Below are positions 54,590-63,084 of a DNA stretch of 64,000 bases, one piece after another. Location of the stretch: NCBI RefSeq assembly GCF_902498825.1, contig NZ_LR701459.1, positions 2,403,890-2,467,889 on the forward strand, read 5' to 3'. The stretch is from Rhizobium sp. EC-SD404. GTDB lineage: Bacteria > Pseudomonadota > Alphaproteobacteria > Rhizobiales > Rhizobiaceae. Numbering within the stretch: position 1 is the first letter of the stretch; each line of letters opens with the position of its first letter. Position numbers and translations under genes: made by a program. Under the pieces are notes generated by a model that saw only the letters and a program-made list of their open reading frames with translations, had not been told where the DNA came from and did no database searches.

Positions 54590-55495
54590 CACGGTCACGA
54601 CCGACCCGGCCGTGGTGATCAGCACGGTCGCCGACGCCCGTTCGATCCACACCCCGTATTGCTGCGCCAGCACGAAGACATTCGTCGCCGTCGGCAACGC
54701 CGCCATCAGCACGGCCGTGAACACCCAGATCGCAGGAAAATCGCCAGCTACCGATAGCGCGACATACATGGCGATCGGATGCACGATCAGTTTCACCGGC
54801 ACGATGTAGCCCAGCTCCACCGGCCGTTGCTTCAGCGGCCGCAGCGCCAGCGTCACGCCCATGACGAACAGCGCCGAGGGCGCCGCTGCCTGCGAGAGAT
54901 ACTCGACGAGGCGCGAGACTGAGCCCGGCAGCGCCAAGCCTGAAGCGGCGACTGCAATTCCAAGGACCATGGATATTATGAACGGGTGGAAGGCGATCCG
55001 CTTCGCGATCGTGAGAACCAGCTGCACCGGCCGCCGGTCCCGGCCTCGTCCTGCAGCCATCAGCATCGGCGTGACCGAAAAGTGAAGGATGTTCTCGAAG
55101 CAGACGATGAGCGCCACAGGCACCGCGGCGCGTTCGCCGAAGGCGAGGATCGCCAGCGCCGGCCCCATATAGCCAATATTGCCATAGGCGCCCGCCAGAC
55201 CCTGGATGGTCGCATCCTCGATCGGTGCCCCACGCAGCCGCCGGCTCACGAAGAACACGGCCAAAAAGATCGTGAAGGTGACGGCTATGTTGACTGCGAT
55301 GAAATCGAACCGGGCAAGGTCCTCGATCGGCGTGTCGGCCAGAAGCCGAAAGAAGAGCGCCGGCAACGCGACATAGATGATGAAGACGTTGAACCAGCCA
55401 AGCGCCTCCTCCGGCAGGCGCACGATGCGCGCCGCGATATAGCCGATCAGGATCATGCCAAAGAAGGGCAGGACGAGTGCGAAGACTTCGGCCAT
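54533..55495 (-). CDS. AEC family transporter (auxin efflux carrier-like)
   Basis: A 320-residue protein with about ten membrane helices in two inverted halves, the layout of the bacterial AEC/MleP-type transporters of malonate, malate or similar anions. It begins MAEVFALVLPFFGMILIGYI and has AYGNIGYMGPALAILAFGE and LPTATNVFVLAQQYGVW, the family's conserved halves. The substrate is unknown. It is convergent with, and overlaps, the UbiH-like gene. Confidence 0.9.
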   Translation of the reverse strand: MAEVFALVLPFFGMILIGYIAARIVRLPEEALGWFNVFIIYVALPALFFRLLADTPIEDLARFDFIAVNIAVTFTIFLAVFFVSRRLRGAPIEDATIQGLAGAYGNIGYMGPALAILAFGERAAVPVALIVCFENILHFSVTPMLMAAGRGRDRRPVQLVLTIAKRIAFHPFIISMVLGIAVAASGLALPGSVSRLVEYLSQAAAPSALFVMGVTLALRPLKQRPVELGYIVPVKLIVHPIAMYVALSVAGDFPAIWVFTAVLMAALPTATNVFVLAQQYGVWIERASATVLITTAGSVVTVSALLLAITSGALPPDLFP

Positions 55496-55606
55496 GGAGG
55501 GGGATCGCCACGTGACAGGAAATATCTGACTAGGCGGCGGTGCACGCGTGCGTCAAGTCGCACCACTTGCCATCGCCCTGCCTGCCGCCCATTTAAGCTG
55601 TCAGAA

Positions 55607-55951
55607 ATGGACGTGAAAACGATGCAGGAACGACAGGCGAAATTTCATATCGGCCAGATCGTGCGACACCGGGTCTACCCGTTTCGCGGCGTGATCTTCG
55701 ATGTGGACCCGACATTTTCCAATACCGAGGAGTGGTGGAACGCCATTCCGGCAGAAGTGCGTCCCCGAAAGGACCAGCCCTTCTACCACCTCTTCGCCGA
55801 GAACGCCGAAACATCATATATCGCTTATGTTTCGGAACAAAACCTCGTGCCAGATGACAGCGCCCAGCCAGTGCGCCACCCGCAGGTCCAGGAAGTGTTC
55901 GAAGGCCCCAAGGACGGCACCTATCGTCCACGCGGCCCGATCGGGCACTGA
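55607..55951 (+). CDS. hspQ: Heat shock protein HspQ (YccV-like)
   Basis: A 114-residue protein with the YccV-like hemimethylated-DNA-binding fold. It carries AKFHIGQIVRHRVYPFRGVIFDVDP, the RKDQPFYHLF segment and SYIAYVSEQNLV. In E. coli HspQ acts as an adaptor or enhancer of Lon proteolysis and helps degrade denatured DnaA. A second ATG at 55622 is a possible start. Confidence 0.92.
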   Translation: MDVKTMQERQAKFHIGQIVRHRVYPFRGVIFDVDPTFSNTEEWWNAIPAEVRPRKDQPFYHLFAENAETSYIAYVSEQNLVPDDSAQPVRHPQVQEVFEGPKDGTYRPRGPIGH

Positions 55952-55970
55952 AATTCATCATTGCCGAATC

Positions 55971-56007
55971 GAAAGGCCCGGGTCGCAGATGCGGCCCGGG
56001 CCTTTCG
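55971..56007. terminator. Bidirectional Rho-independent terminator
   Basis: An 11-bp perfect stem AAAGGCCCGGG / CCCGGGCCTTT with a 12-base loop lies between hspQ and the convergent IalB-family gene. Confidence 0.8.
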
Positions 56008-56034
56008 TATTTGAATCGCTGAAAACCGCGCCGA

Positions 56035-56685
56035 TCAGTTCGACTTGGCGGCTTCCTGGGCTTCCTCGAGGCGCTGGCGTGCTTCGGCTGCCTTGCGCTG
56101 CATTTCTTCCTGGAGGACGCGCTGGCGCTCTTCCAGTTCCGACTGCGCCATGGCTTCGCCATCGAACGCCTGGGTAAAGCCCGACAGCGAGATGCTGATC
56201 GGGTTCGGCGCGCGCTGGAAGTTGACGGACGTGAAGACGACTTCACCGCCACGCTTGAACTCGGCGACCATGGCTTCGCTCAGCGGCACTTCGGCCACGC
56301 ACTTGTCGGGCATGCAAACGGCGAAATCGAGCTTCGTGGCCTGGCCACCATCGATCTGCATGTTGATACCCGGCTGGACGAGGCGTGCCGAAGGCACCGA
56401 AACCTGCATCACGCGCTGGTTGACCTGGCCCTCGACCGAGATCAGGCCGACTGCCGTCAAAAGCTGGCCGTTGCCGGCAGCGACGATGTGCTGGACGACG
56501 CAGACGTCGTTCTCAGCCTGCTGCGTGCAGGCCTTGTACCAGCCCTGCGGCGCCTGCCCGGCTGCCTGTTCCTGTGCCATGGCCGGCGAAGCCATCACGG
56601 CGAAACCCATGGCCGCAGCAAAGACGGCGCTGCCGGCGGCGGCCGACTTGGTGCTGATCGCGTTAATGACGCTCATTGGCTTCAT
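56035..56685 (-). CDS. Invasion-associated locus B (IalB) family protein
   Basis: A 216-residue exported protein. The signal peptide ends AVMASPAMAQ near residue 38. The mature domain has the IalB pattern GWYKACTQQAENDVCVVQH, with paired cysteines here and in AVCMPDKCVAEVPL that probably form disulfides. Residues about 180-216 form a charged coiled-coil tail. Family members were named for Bartonella cell invasion but occur in free-living rhizobia too, so no virulence role is implied. Confidence 0.92.
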   Translation of the reverse strand: MKPMSVINAISTKSAAAGSAVFAAAMGFAVMASPAMAQEQAAGQAPQGWYKACTQQAENDVCVVQHIVAAGNGQLLTAVGLISVEGQVNQRVMQVSVPSARLVQPGINMQIDGGQATKLDFAVCMPDKCVAEVPLSEAMVAEFKRGGEVVFTSVNFQRAPNPISISLSGFTQAFDGEAMAQSELEERQRVLQEEMQRKAAEARQRLEEAQEAAKSN

Positions 56686-57021
56686 CGTCTCCTCAATCGT
56701 CTCTTCAAGAGTGTGTTCGATCTGGCCCCGCGACGACGAATCCCGTCTCGCACGCCCCCCGGATATTGCCCGTCCTGTTGGCCAAATACGGCATTACAAT
56801 GGCTTGCAGGCCTACCCCAACGACGCGGCAACGCCTCGATACACCCGATCGCCGAGAATATCCACTAGAACCCGTTTGGGGAATTCGAATGGACGAACTT
56901 CGAGCCGGCGAATGTAATCGTTCCCATACGCGCCGAGCCAGCCCGCCATGCGACAGCCACCACGTTCGTGTTAGGCTTTCGCGAATCATCTCAGTCTCGA
57001 TACGCCGCCGGAGTTTCATTC

Positions 57022-58851
57022 ATGGGTCGCTTTTCTCCGACCGTGGCGCTCGCCATTGCCGCCGCCTTCCTGCCGGCACTTCTGTCGCCCGCCTTCGCCG
57101 AGCCGGTCCACGCCATCGCCATGCATGGCGAACCGGCCCTCGGCCCGGATTTCGAGCACCTGCCCTATGTCGATCCCGATGCCCCCAAGGGCGGACGCAT
57201 CGCCTACGGCGTGGTCGGCACGTTCGACAGCCTCAATCCCTTCATCCTGCAATCCATGCGCACCACCGCTCGTGGCGTCATCGACCAGGAATACGGCAAC
57301 CTCGTCTACGAATCGCTGATGTTTCGAAGCCGCGACGAGCCGTTCACGCTCTACGGCCTGATCGCCGAGACCGCCGAATGGGATGAAGAACGCAGCTTCA
57401 TCGAGTTCCAGATCCATCCGGAGGCGCGCTTTTCCGATGGCGAGCCGGTCAAGCCGGAAGACGTGATATTCTCCTTCGAACTGCTGACCGAGAAGGGCCG
57501 GCCGCCCTATTCCACCCGGCTGAACTTCGTCGAAAAGCTCGAGAAGGTCGGAGAGCGCGGTGTGCGCTTCACCTTTGGGGAGGATGCGAGCCGCGAATTG
57601 CCACTGCTGATCGCGATGAGCCCGATCCTGCCGAAGCATGCGATCGATCCCGAAACATTCGATCGATCCTCCCTGAAGCCCCCAATCGGCTCCGGACCTT
57701 ACCTCATCTCCGAGGTCGAACCGGGCCAGAGCATCACCTTCGAACGCGACCCGGAATACTGGGCCCGTGACCTGCCGGTCAAACGCGGCCAGGACAATTT
57801 CGACACCGTGACGGTGGAGTATTTCCTTTCGGCAAGCTCCCAGTTCGAGGCGTTCAAGCGCGGCCTCTTCGACGTGTTTCCCGAGGGCAGCCCCACCGCC
57901 TGGGCACGGTCCTACAACATTCCCGCCGTCGAGGACGGCCGCATCGTCAAGGATGAGTTCCGCCCGCAACTTCCGTCCGGCATGCTGGGCTTCGTCTTCA
58001 ACACGCGTCGCGACATCTTCGCCGACCGGCAGGTGCGCCAGGCGCTGGCCATGCTGTTCGATTTCGAATGGGCGAACCGCACGCTCTTCGACGGTGCCTA
58101 CACGCGCACGCAAAGCTACTGGCAGGGTTCTGACTTCTCGAGCCTCGAAACGCCTGCCAATGCGATCGAGAAAGAGTTGCTCGCACCGTTCCCCGATGCG
58201 GTGATGCCGGAGATCATGGATGGCAGCTTCCGCATGCCGCAGACCAGCGGCGCCGGCCGCGACCGCGAAAGCCAGCGCGCCGCCTACGATCTGCTGCGCG
58301 AGGCCGGCTACCGCATCGAAGGCGGACGCATGGTCGACGAAAACGGACGTCAGCTTGCCTTCGAAGTGATGACGCAGAACGAAGGCCAGGAAAAACTCGC
58401 ACTCGCCTATCAGCGCACCCTCACCTCGCTCGGCATCGCCATGCGCATCCGCACCGTCGACGACGCGCAGTACCAGCAGCGAAGCCTCGCCTACGACTAC
58501 GACATGATCGTCAAGTCCTACCCCTCGACCCTGTCTCCAGGCGCCGAGCAGAACTGGCGCTGGCACTCGAGCTCGCGCGATCCGCAAGGCACCTTCAACT
58601 TCGCAGGTGCCGCCGATCCCGCGATCGACGCGATGATCGACGCCATGCTCAACGCCCGCAGCGACGACGAATTCACCGCCGCGGTCCGCGCCTTCGATCG
58701 CGTGCTGCTGTCGGGCTGGTACATGGTGCCGCTCTACCATGTCGAAGAACAATGGGTTGCGCGCTGGGCCCATATCGAACGGCCAGAAACGACACCCATA
58801 TATGGCTATACGCTTCCCACCTGGTGGGATGGCCGCGTGGCCGGCGAATAG
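57022..58851 (+). CDS. Extracellular solute-binding protein, family 5 (YejA-like peptide-binding)
   Basis: A 609-residue periplasmic binding protein for an oligopeptide-type ABC importer. The signal peptide ends LLSPAFA before EPVHA. The pattern HGEPALGPDFEHLPYVDPDAPKGG is typical of YejA-type proteins, followed by FDSLNPFIL and later GDEPVKPEDVIFSFE-like SBP family 5 signatures. The start at 57022 follows CCGGAG; the open frame from 56968 is too long. No permease or ATPase gene is next to it, so its partners lie elsewhere or it is an orphan. Confidence 0.92.
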   Translation: MGRFSPTVALAIAAAFLPALLSPAFAEPVHAIAMHGEPALGPDFEHLPYVDPDAPKGGRIAYGVVGTFDSLNPFILQSMRTTARGVIDQEYGNLVYESLMFRSRDEPFTLYGLIAETAEWDEERSFIEFQIHPEARFSDGEPVKPEDVIFSFELLTEKGRPPYSTRLNFVEKLEKVGERGVRFTFGEDASRELPLLIAMSPILPKHAIDPETFDRSSLKPPIGSGPYLISEVEPGQSITFERDPEYWARDLPVKRGQDNFDTVTVEYFLSASSQFEAFKRGLFDVFPEGSPTAWARSYNIPAVEDGRIVKDEFRPQLPSGMLGFVFNTRRDIFADRQVRQALAMLFDFEWANRTLFDGAYTRTQSYWQGSDFSSLETPANAIEKELLAPFPDAVMPEIMDGSFRMPQTSGAGRDRESQRAAYDLLREAGYRIEGGRMVDENGRQLAFEVMTQNEGQEKLALAYQRTLTSLGIAMRIRTVDDAQYQQRSLAYDYDMIVKSYPSTLSPGAEQNWRWHSSSRDPQGTFNFAGAADPAIDAMIDAMLNARSDDEFTAAVRAFDRVLLSGWYMVPLYHVEEQWVARWAHIERPETTPIYGYTLPTWWDGRVAGE

Positions 58852-58892
58852 GCGCCACACGCAACAAGTGCTTTGAAAGAGAGGATCACACC

Positions 58893-59549
58893 ATGAAAAC
58901 AATCCGCATCGATGTGATCTCCGACGTCATGTGTCCCTGGTGCTATATCGGCAAGCGCCGTCTGGAAGGCGCAGTCGAGGCGCTCGATGGCGATGTCGCC
59001 GTCGAGATCAACTGGCGCCCCTACCAGCTCGATCCGACATTGCCCAAGGAAGGCAAGGACCGGGCGCGCTATCTCGAAGAGAAGTTCGGCGGCCCCGAGC
59101 GCGCCGCGGCCATTTACGAGCGCGTGCGCGAAGCAGGCCGCGAGGAAGCGATTCCCTTCGACTTCGAGGCAATTCCGGTGTCGGCCAACACGCTCGATGC
59201 GCATCGCCTGATCCGCTGGGCCGGCGAACACGGTCGCGTCGCGCAGGATCGCGTCGTCGAAAGCCTGTTCCGGAAGTATTTCACCGAAGGAGCAGACATC
59301 GGCGACGATCAAACCTTGCTCGATTGCGCCGAGGAAGCAGGCCTCGATCGCGCCGTCGTTGCAACCAAGCTCGCCGGCGATCTCGATCGCGCCACCGTTT
59401 CCGCCGAGATCGAAAACGCCGGCCGCATGGGCGTCCAAGGCGTACCCTGCTTCATCCTGAACAACAAATACGCCGTCAGCGGCGCCCAGCCCGCCGCGAC
59501 GCTTGCCGACGCCATCCGCCAGGTCGCCGCCGAGGCCGCTGCAGCCTAG
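58893..59549 (+). CDS. DsbA family oxidoreductase (FrnE-like)
   Basis: A 218-residue thioredoxin-fold protein without a signal peptide, so cytosolic. The redox motif CPWC is in ISDVMCPWCYIGKRRL, with the family's helical insertion and the cis-proline loop GVQGVPCFILNNKYAVSGAQ at the end. This is the FrnE-type of DsbA-like protein, involved in thiol-disulfide exchange and oxidative stress. It starts 41 bp after the peptide-binding protein and may be co-transcribed. Confidence 0.92.
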   Translation: MKTIRIDVISDVMCPWCYIGKRRLEGAVEALDGDVAVEINWRPYQLDPTLPKEGKDRARYLEEKFGGPERAAAIYERVREAGREEAIPFDFEAIPVSANTLDAHRLIRWAGEHGRVAQDRVVESLFRKYFTEGADIGDDQTLLDCAEEAGLDRAVVATKLAGDLDRATVSAEIENAGRMGVQGVPCFILNNKYAVSGAQPAATLADAIRQVAAEAAAA

Positions 59550-59579
59550 CGCTTTTTACCGACGACACGACGAATACAG

Positions 59580-59616
59580 AAAAGGCCGCTCGACGGTAGG
59601 TCGGAGCGGCCTTTTC
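59580..59616. terminator. Bidirectional Rho-independent terminator
   Basis: AAAAGGCCGCTC / GAGCGGCCTTTT, a 12-bp stem (about 12-base loop), followed by CG and an A-rich start on the left side. It lies between the DsbA-like gene and the convergent DAHP synthase gene. Confidence 0.82.
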
Positions 59617-59657
59617 GTATGACGGTAGATCGACGGCCCGTATCTGGACCATAACGC

Positions 59658-61037
59658 TCAGGCGTTGACGGCGACTTTGCGTGCCTGGTCGTCGCGGCCG
59701 CCCTTGAGCAGTTCGGCAACGAGGAAGGCGAGTTCCAGCGCCTGGTCGGCGTTGAGCCGCGGATCACAGTGCGTGTGGTAGCGGTCCGAGAGATCGTCGG
59801 CCGAAACCGCACGCGCGCCTCCGGTGCACTCGGTCACGTTCTTGCCGGTCATCTCGATGTGGATGCCGCCTGGATGCGAGCCTTCGGCCCGGTGGATCTG
59901 GAAGAAGCTCTCGACCTCCGACAGGATCCGCTCGAACGGCCGCGTCTTGTAGCTGTTCAGCGTGATCGTGTTGCCGTGCATCGGATCGCAGGACCAGACG
60001 ACCTTCTTGCCTTCGCGCTCGACGGCGCGGATCAGCTTCGGCAGGTGCTCGGCGACCTTGTCGTGACCGAAGCGTGCGATCAGCGTCAGCCGCCCGGCTT
60101 CGTTGCCCGGATTGAGGATGTCGATCAGCTTGAGCAGGTCATCCGGCTGCAGGCTCGGACCGCATTTCAGGCCGATCGGGTTCTTGATGCCGCGGCAGAA
60201 CTCGATATGGGCGTGGTCCGCCTGGCGCGTGCGGTCGCCGATCCAGATCATGTGACCGGAGGTGGCATACCAGTCGCCCGAGGTGGAATCGACGCGCGTC
60301 ATCGCCTCTTCATAGCCAAGCAGCAGCGCTTCGTGGCTCGTGAAGAAATCGGTTTCGTTGAGCGACCGGTTGCTCTCGGAATCGATTCCGATCGCCTTCA
60401 TGAAATCCATCGTCTCGGAAATGCGGTCGGCGAGCTTGCGGTAGCGCTCCGCCTGCGGGCTGTCCTTGACGAAGCCGAGCATCCACTGGTGGACGTTGTC
60501 GAGATTGGCATAGCCGCCCTGTGCGAAGGCGCGCAGCAGGTTCAGCGTGGCCGCCGACTGCCGGTACGCCATGATCTGGCGCTCCGGGCTCGGAATGCGC
60601 GACGCTTCGTCGAACTCGATGCCGTTGATGATGTCACCGCGGTAGGAAGGCAGGGTTACGCCGTCCTTGGTCTCGTTGTCGGACGAGCGCGGCTTGGCGA
60701 ACTGGCCGGCAATGCGACCGACCTTGACCACCGGCTGCTGCGCTCCGAACGTCAGGACGACGGCCATCTGCAGGAACACGCGGAAGAAGTCGCGGATGTT
60801 GTCCGCGCCATGCTCGGCGAAGCTTTCGGCGCAATCGCCGCCCTGGAGCAAGAAGCCCTCGCCCTCGGCCACTCGGGCAAGCGACGTTTTCAGCTTGCGG
60901 GCCTCACCGGCAAAAACGAGCGGCGGAAAGCTGGCCAGACGCGCTTCTGCGGTCTTCAGCGCCTCCATATCCGGATAGGAGGGGACCTGCTGGATCGGCT
61001 TGTCGCGCCAGCTTGTGGGGTTCCATGTCTGTGCCAT
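59658..61037 (-). CDS. aroG: 3-deoxy-7-phosphoheptulonate synthase, class II
   Basis: A 459-residue enzyme for the first step of the shikimate pathway (phosphoenolpyruvate plus erythrose 4-phosphate). The class II (plant-like) form is shown by the start [50 protein letters not shown], and [13 protein letters not shown]. The metal-binding Cys is in GDCAE and the His in DPMHGN. The ATG at 61037 follows AGGTGA; a GTG at 61046 is upstream. It is distinct from the AroG/AroF class I enzymes of E. coli. Confidence 0.94.
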   Translation of the reverse strand: MAQTWNPTSWRDKPIQQVPSYPDMEALKTAEARLASFPPLVFAGEARKLKTSLARVAEGEGFLLQGGDCAESFAEHGADNIRDFFRVFLQMAVVLTFGAQQPVVKVGRIAGQFAKPRSSDNETKDGVTLPSYRGDIINGIEFDEASRIPSPERQIMAYRQSAATLNLLRAFAQGGYANLDNVHQWMLGFVKDSPQAERYRKLADRISETMDFMKAIGIDSESNRSLNETDFFTSHEALLLGYEEAMTRVDSTSGDWYATSGHMIWIGDRTRQADHAHIEFCRGIKNPIGLKCGPSLQPDDLLKLIDILNPGNEAGRLTLIARFGHDKVAEHLPKLIRAVEREGKKVVWSCDPMHGNTITLNSYKTRPFERILSEVESFFQIHRAEGSHPGGIHIEMTGKNVTECTGGARAVSADDLSDRYHTHCDPRLNADQALELAFLVAELLKGGRDDQARKVAVNA

Positions 61038-61149
61038 AACGCTCACCTGTAGGCTCTTCCCTGACGACGGACATGCCCTGCCCGCCGTTCGAAGCCGGGC
61101 TTATAAACCCAAAGCGTCCCGCAAGCAAAGACCGCGCAACGAATAGACG

Positions 61150-61800
61150 TCAAGCGACGTAGCGGGCGCCATTTTCTTGCAAGAGACGATCGAAGAGCGT
61201 TCGGTCTTCGGCCGAAAGACTGACGGCACGGGGATAGATCGGCCAATCCCGGTCGGCGAGGATCGGCGTGTCGAAATGCGCCGTTCCGAGAATGAAATGT
61301 TGCAGCCCTTCGAGCCCGTGCTCGCGCAGGAAGCCCTTCAGCACCGCATCCAGGTAAGATTGCAGGATCGGACATTCGTCCGCGCTCTCCTCCGGCGGAT
61401 CGGCTTCGTAGATGTAGACCGGGCACCCGTCAGGTACCCTCTCCCCGAGAACACTCAACGCTCCGAGCGGCACGTGCCGGCGCTGATAGTCGTTCTCGCG
61501 CAGATCGACCGCCGCGAGATTGTCCACATGGTCGAACACCAGGAGCCCGTCGATCTCGTTGCCTCGCGCGGGCCGCACTGTCAGCAGCGACGCATGCACG
61601 GCGCGATCGGCCGCAAGCCCGGCGTCGGGCCGGGGCTGCCATTCCCGCCGCCAGCCCGAAACGCGCGCGGGCAGCGCGCCGACGATATGCGTGCGCAGCG
61701 TCTCGCGATTGACGAGAGACCCGTAGCCGAAATAGGCGACCAGCGCGCCCTCCGCGGCCAGACGCGAAAGCGTCCCGTCGTCGGCCGGACAATCCTGCAT
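61150..61800 (-). CDS. Gamma-glutamylcyclotransferase-like protein
   Basis: A 216-residue protein with a gamma-glutamylcyclotransferase/AIG2-like fold. The characteristic YFGYGSLVN is at residues 23-31, followed by PARVSGWRREW and a beta-barrel core with GLLVFDHVDNL and RENDYQRRHVP. Such enzymes release 5-oxoproline from gamma-glutamyl peptides; this call rests on the YGSL motif and fold order. The start at 61800 follows AGGAG; the frame runs on to 61938 and would overlap the pilus-like gene. Confidence 0.78.
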   Translation of the reverse strand: MQDCPADDGTLSRLAAEGALVAYFGYGSLVNRETLRTHIVGALPARVSGWRREWQPRPDAGLAADRAVHASLLTVRPARGNEIDGLLVFDHVDNLAAVDLRENDYQRRHVPLGALSVLGERVPDGCPVYIYEADPPEESADECPILQSYLDAVLKGFLREHGLEGLQHFILGTAHFDTPILADRDWPIYPRAVSLSAEDRTLFDRLLQENGARYVA

Positions 61801-61886
61801 GTTGCCCCGCTCCTGTTCGAAGTTTGCGGGGCGCTCATGCCATGCCAAGGACTGCAGCTCAACCCGAGCCGCCGGATCCGAGGCCT

Positions 61887-62951
61887 CTATCGGACGAGCC
61901 GCACCGTCTCTGGCCCGACCAGTTCCTCGACGGGACATTCGATGATCACGCGGATATCGTCATAGTCGCGGTCGCTGCCGCCATTTTCGGGGGGCCGGTC
62001 CTCGAAACCGTAATAGCGGAACTTGCCGGGCGCGCAGGCCTTGGTGGAAACCTGCGGATTGCGGTTCTTACCCTCGGGTATGATCCCACCCTTGCTGCGC
62101 GGCGTGCATTCCGCCAGCGTGTTGCACAACACCGTCTCGACCAGGCGCAGACCATCCAGGTCGTAGCTCTCGACGCCGCCGTCGATGACGGTGTCGGTGT
62201 AATAGGTGTATTTCGCGCGACGCGATTTTTCGGGATTTTCCTTGTAGTATTTCGCTTCGCGCACATTCCAGAGCTTCAGACTCAGCGCTTCGCCCGCCGC
62301 ACATTTCGGCATCGTATAAGTATATTTGCCGCCATTGTTGTCGGCGATCTGCGTCATCTGCGATCGGCCCGGCGCGGTATCGCCGCTCCCTCCAGAGGAC
62401 GAACCGCCCGTTCCGCCATTGCCGCCGCCGGCGTTGCTGTTCACGGCTGCCGCCTTGCGCGCATCGAAGCAGTAGACCGAAATTCGGTTGTAGTCCCAGG
62501 CTTCCGGATCAAGCTGTGTCACCTTGGATGCCTGGTAGCGGTAGGCCGCGCCCTTGTAGCGCGCGGTACTCGTGACGCCGATGTTGAGCGGCCCGTTGTT
62601 CAGCACGCTCCCGATCGATGTCCGCATGTCGAGCGTCGCCGTGACCTGAAAATCGCTGAGCGAGACCCACTCACCGGAAAGGTTGATATTTGCAAGATCG
62701 CCATTGAAGGAAAAGGCGTTCGTCAGGTTCGCCTTGAAGCCATTGAGCAAAGCCGTGTCAGCGGTGTTGACGCCGCCGGCGGCGATGGCGAGCGCGATCT
62801 TGTCGACCTCGTTCTTCATCTGAACGTGCACGTTCGATGCTTTGGTGTAGTCCACCGCAAGGCCCGCCGCGCCGGCCATCGGCACAAGCAGAAGGCCGAA
62901 GAGAATGCCGAACTGACCAGATTTGTCTTTGACGAAATCCCGCGCTGCCAT
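61887..62951 (-). CDS. TadG-like pilus assembly protein
   Basis: A 354-residue protein. The N-terminal membrane anchor GQFGILFGLLLVPMAGAAGLAVDYT, preceded by a short basic cytosolic tail, is the TadE/TadG-type (pfam13400-like) start. A beta-rich exported part follows. Residues about 165-195 are a Gly/Ser linker, and the C-terminal half has no motif I recognise. TadG-like proteins work with Flp pili, but no other tad gene is nearby. An AT-rich promoter region and an inverted repeat lie just upstream. Confidence 0.78.
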   Translation of the reverse strand: MAARDFVKDKSGQFGILFGLLLVPMAGAAGLAVDYTKASNVHVQMKNEVDKIALAIAAGGVNTADTALLNGFKANLTNAFSFNGDLANINLSGEWVSLSDFQVTATLDMRTSIGSVLNNGPLNIGVTSTARYKGAAYRYQASKVTQLDPEAWDYNRISVYCFDARKAAAVNSNAGGGNGGTGGSSSGGSGDTAPGRSQMTQIADNNGGKYTYTMPKCAAGEALSLKLWNVREAKYYKENPEKSRRAKYTYYTDTVIDGGVESYDLDGLRLVETVLCNTLAECTPRSKGGIIPEGKNRNPQVSTKACAPGKFRYYGFEDRPPENGGSDRDYDDIRVIIECPVEELVGPETVRLVR

Positions 62952-63037
62952 CACGCACCCCCAGCTTCATGCCGAAGCGGCGAGCATAACGACCCGGATT
63001 TTACGATGATCTTGACGCAATCGGACGTATTTTAGAT

Positions 63038-63054
63038 TGTCCAAAAATAGGACA
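63038..63054. promoter_or_regulatory. Inverted repeat between gor and the TadG-like gene
   Basis: TGTCC-AAAAATA-GGACA, a 5-bp palindrome with a 7-bp AT spacer, lies 87-103 bp before the TadG-like start, in an AT-rich stretch after the gor stop. It may be an operator or a weak terminator of gor. Confidence 0.35.
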
Positions 63055-63084
63055 TTAAAATATTCAGAACTGACGAAGCGAGAT

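Noticed and set aside
57016..58902. 628-residue open frame antisense to the peptide-binding protein
   Set aside because: It mirrors the YejA-like gene, has no recognisable domain, and its start has no ribosome site.
59580..59616. Possible CRISPR-like or attachment repeat
   Set aside because: It is a single stem-loop with A and T flanks between convergent genes, that is, a terminator; no repeated spacer units exist in the window.
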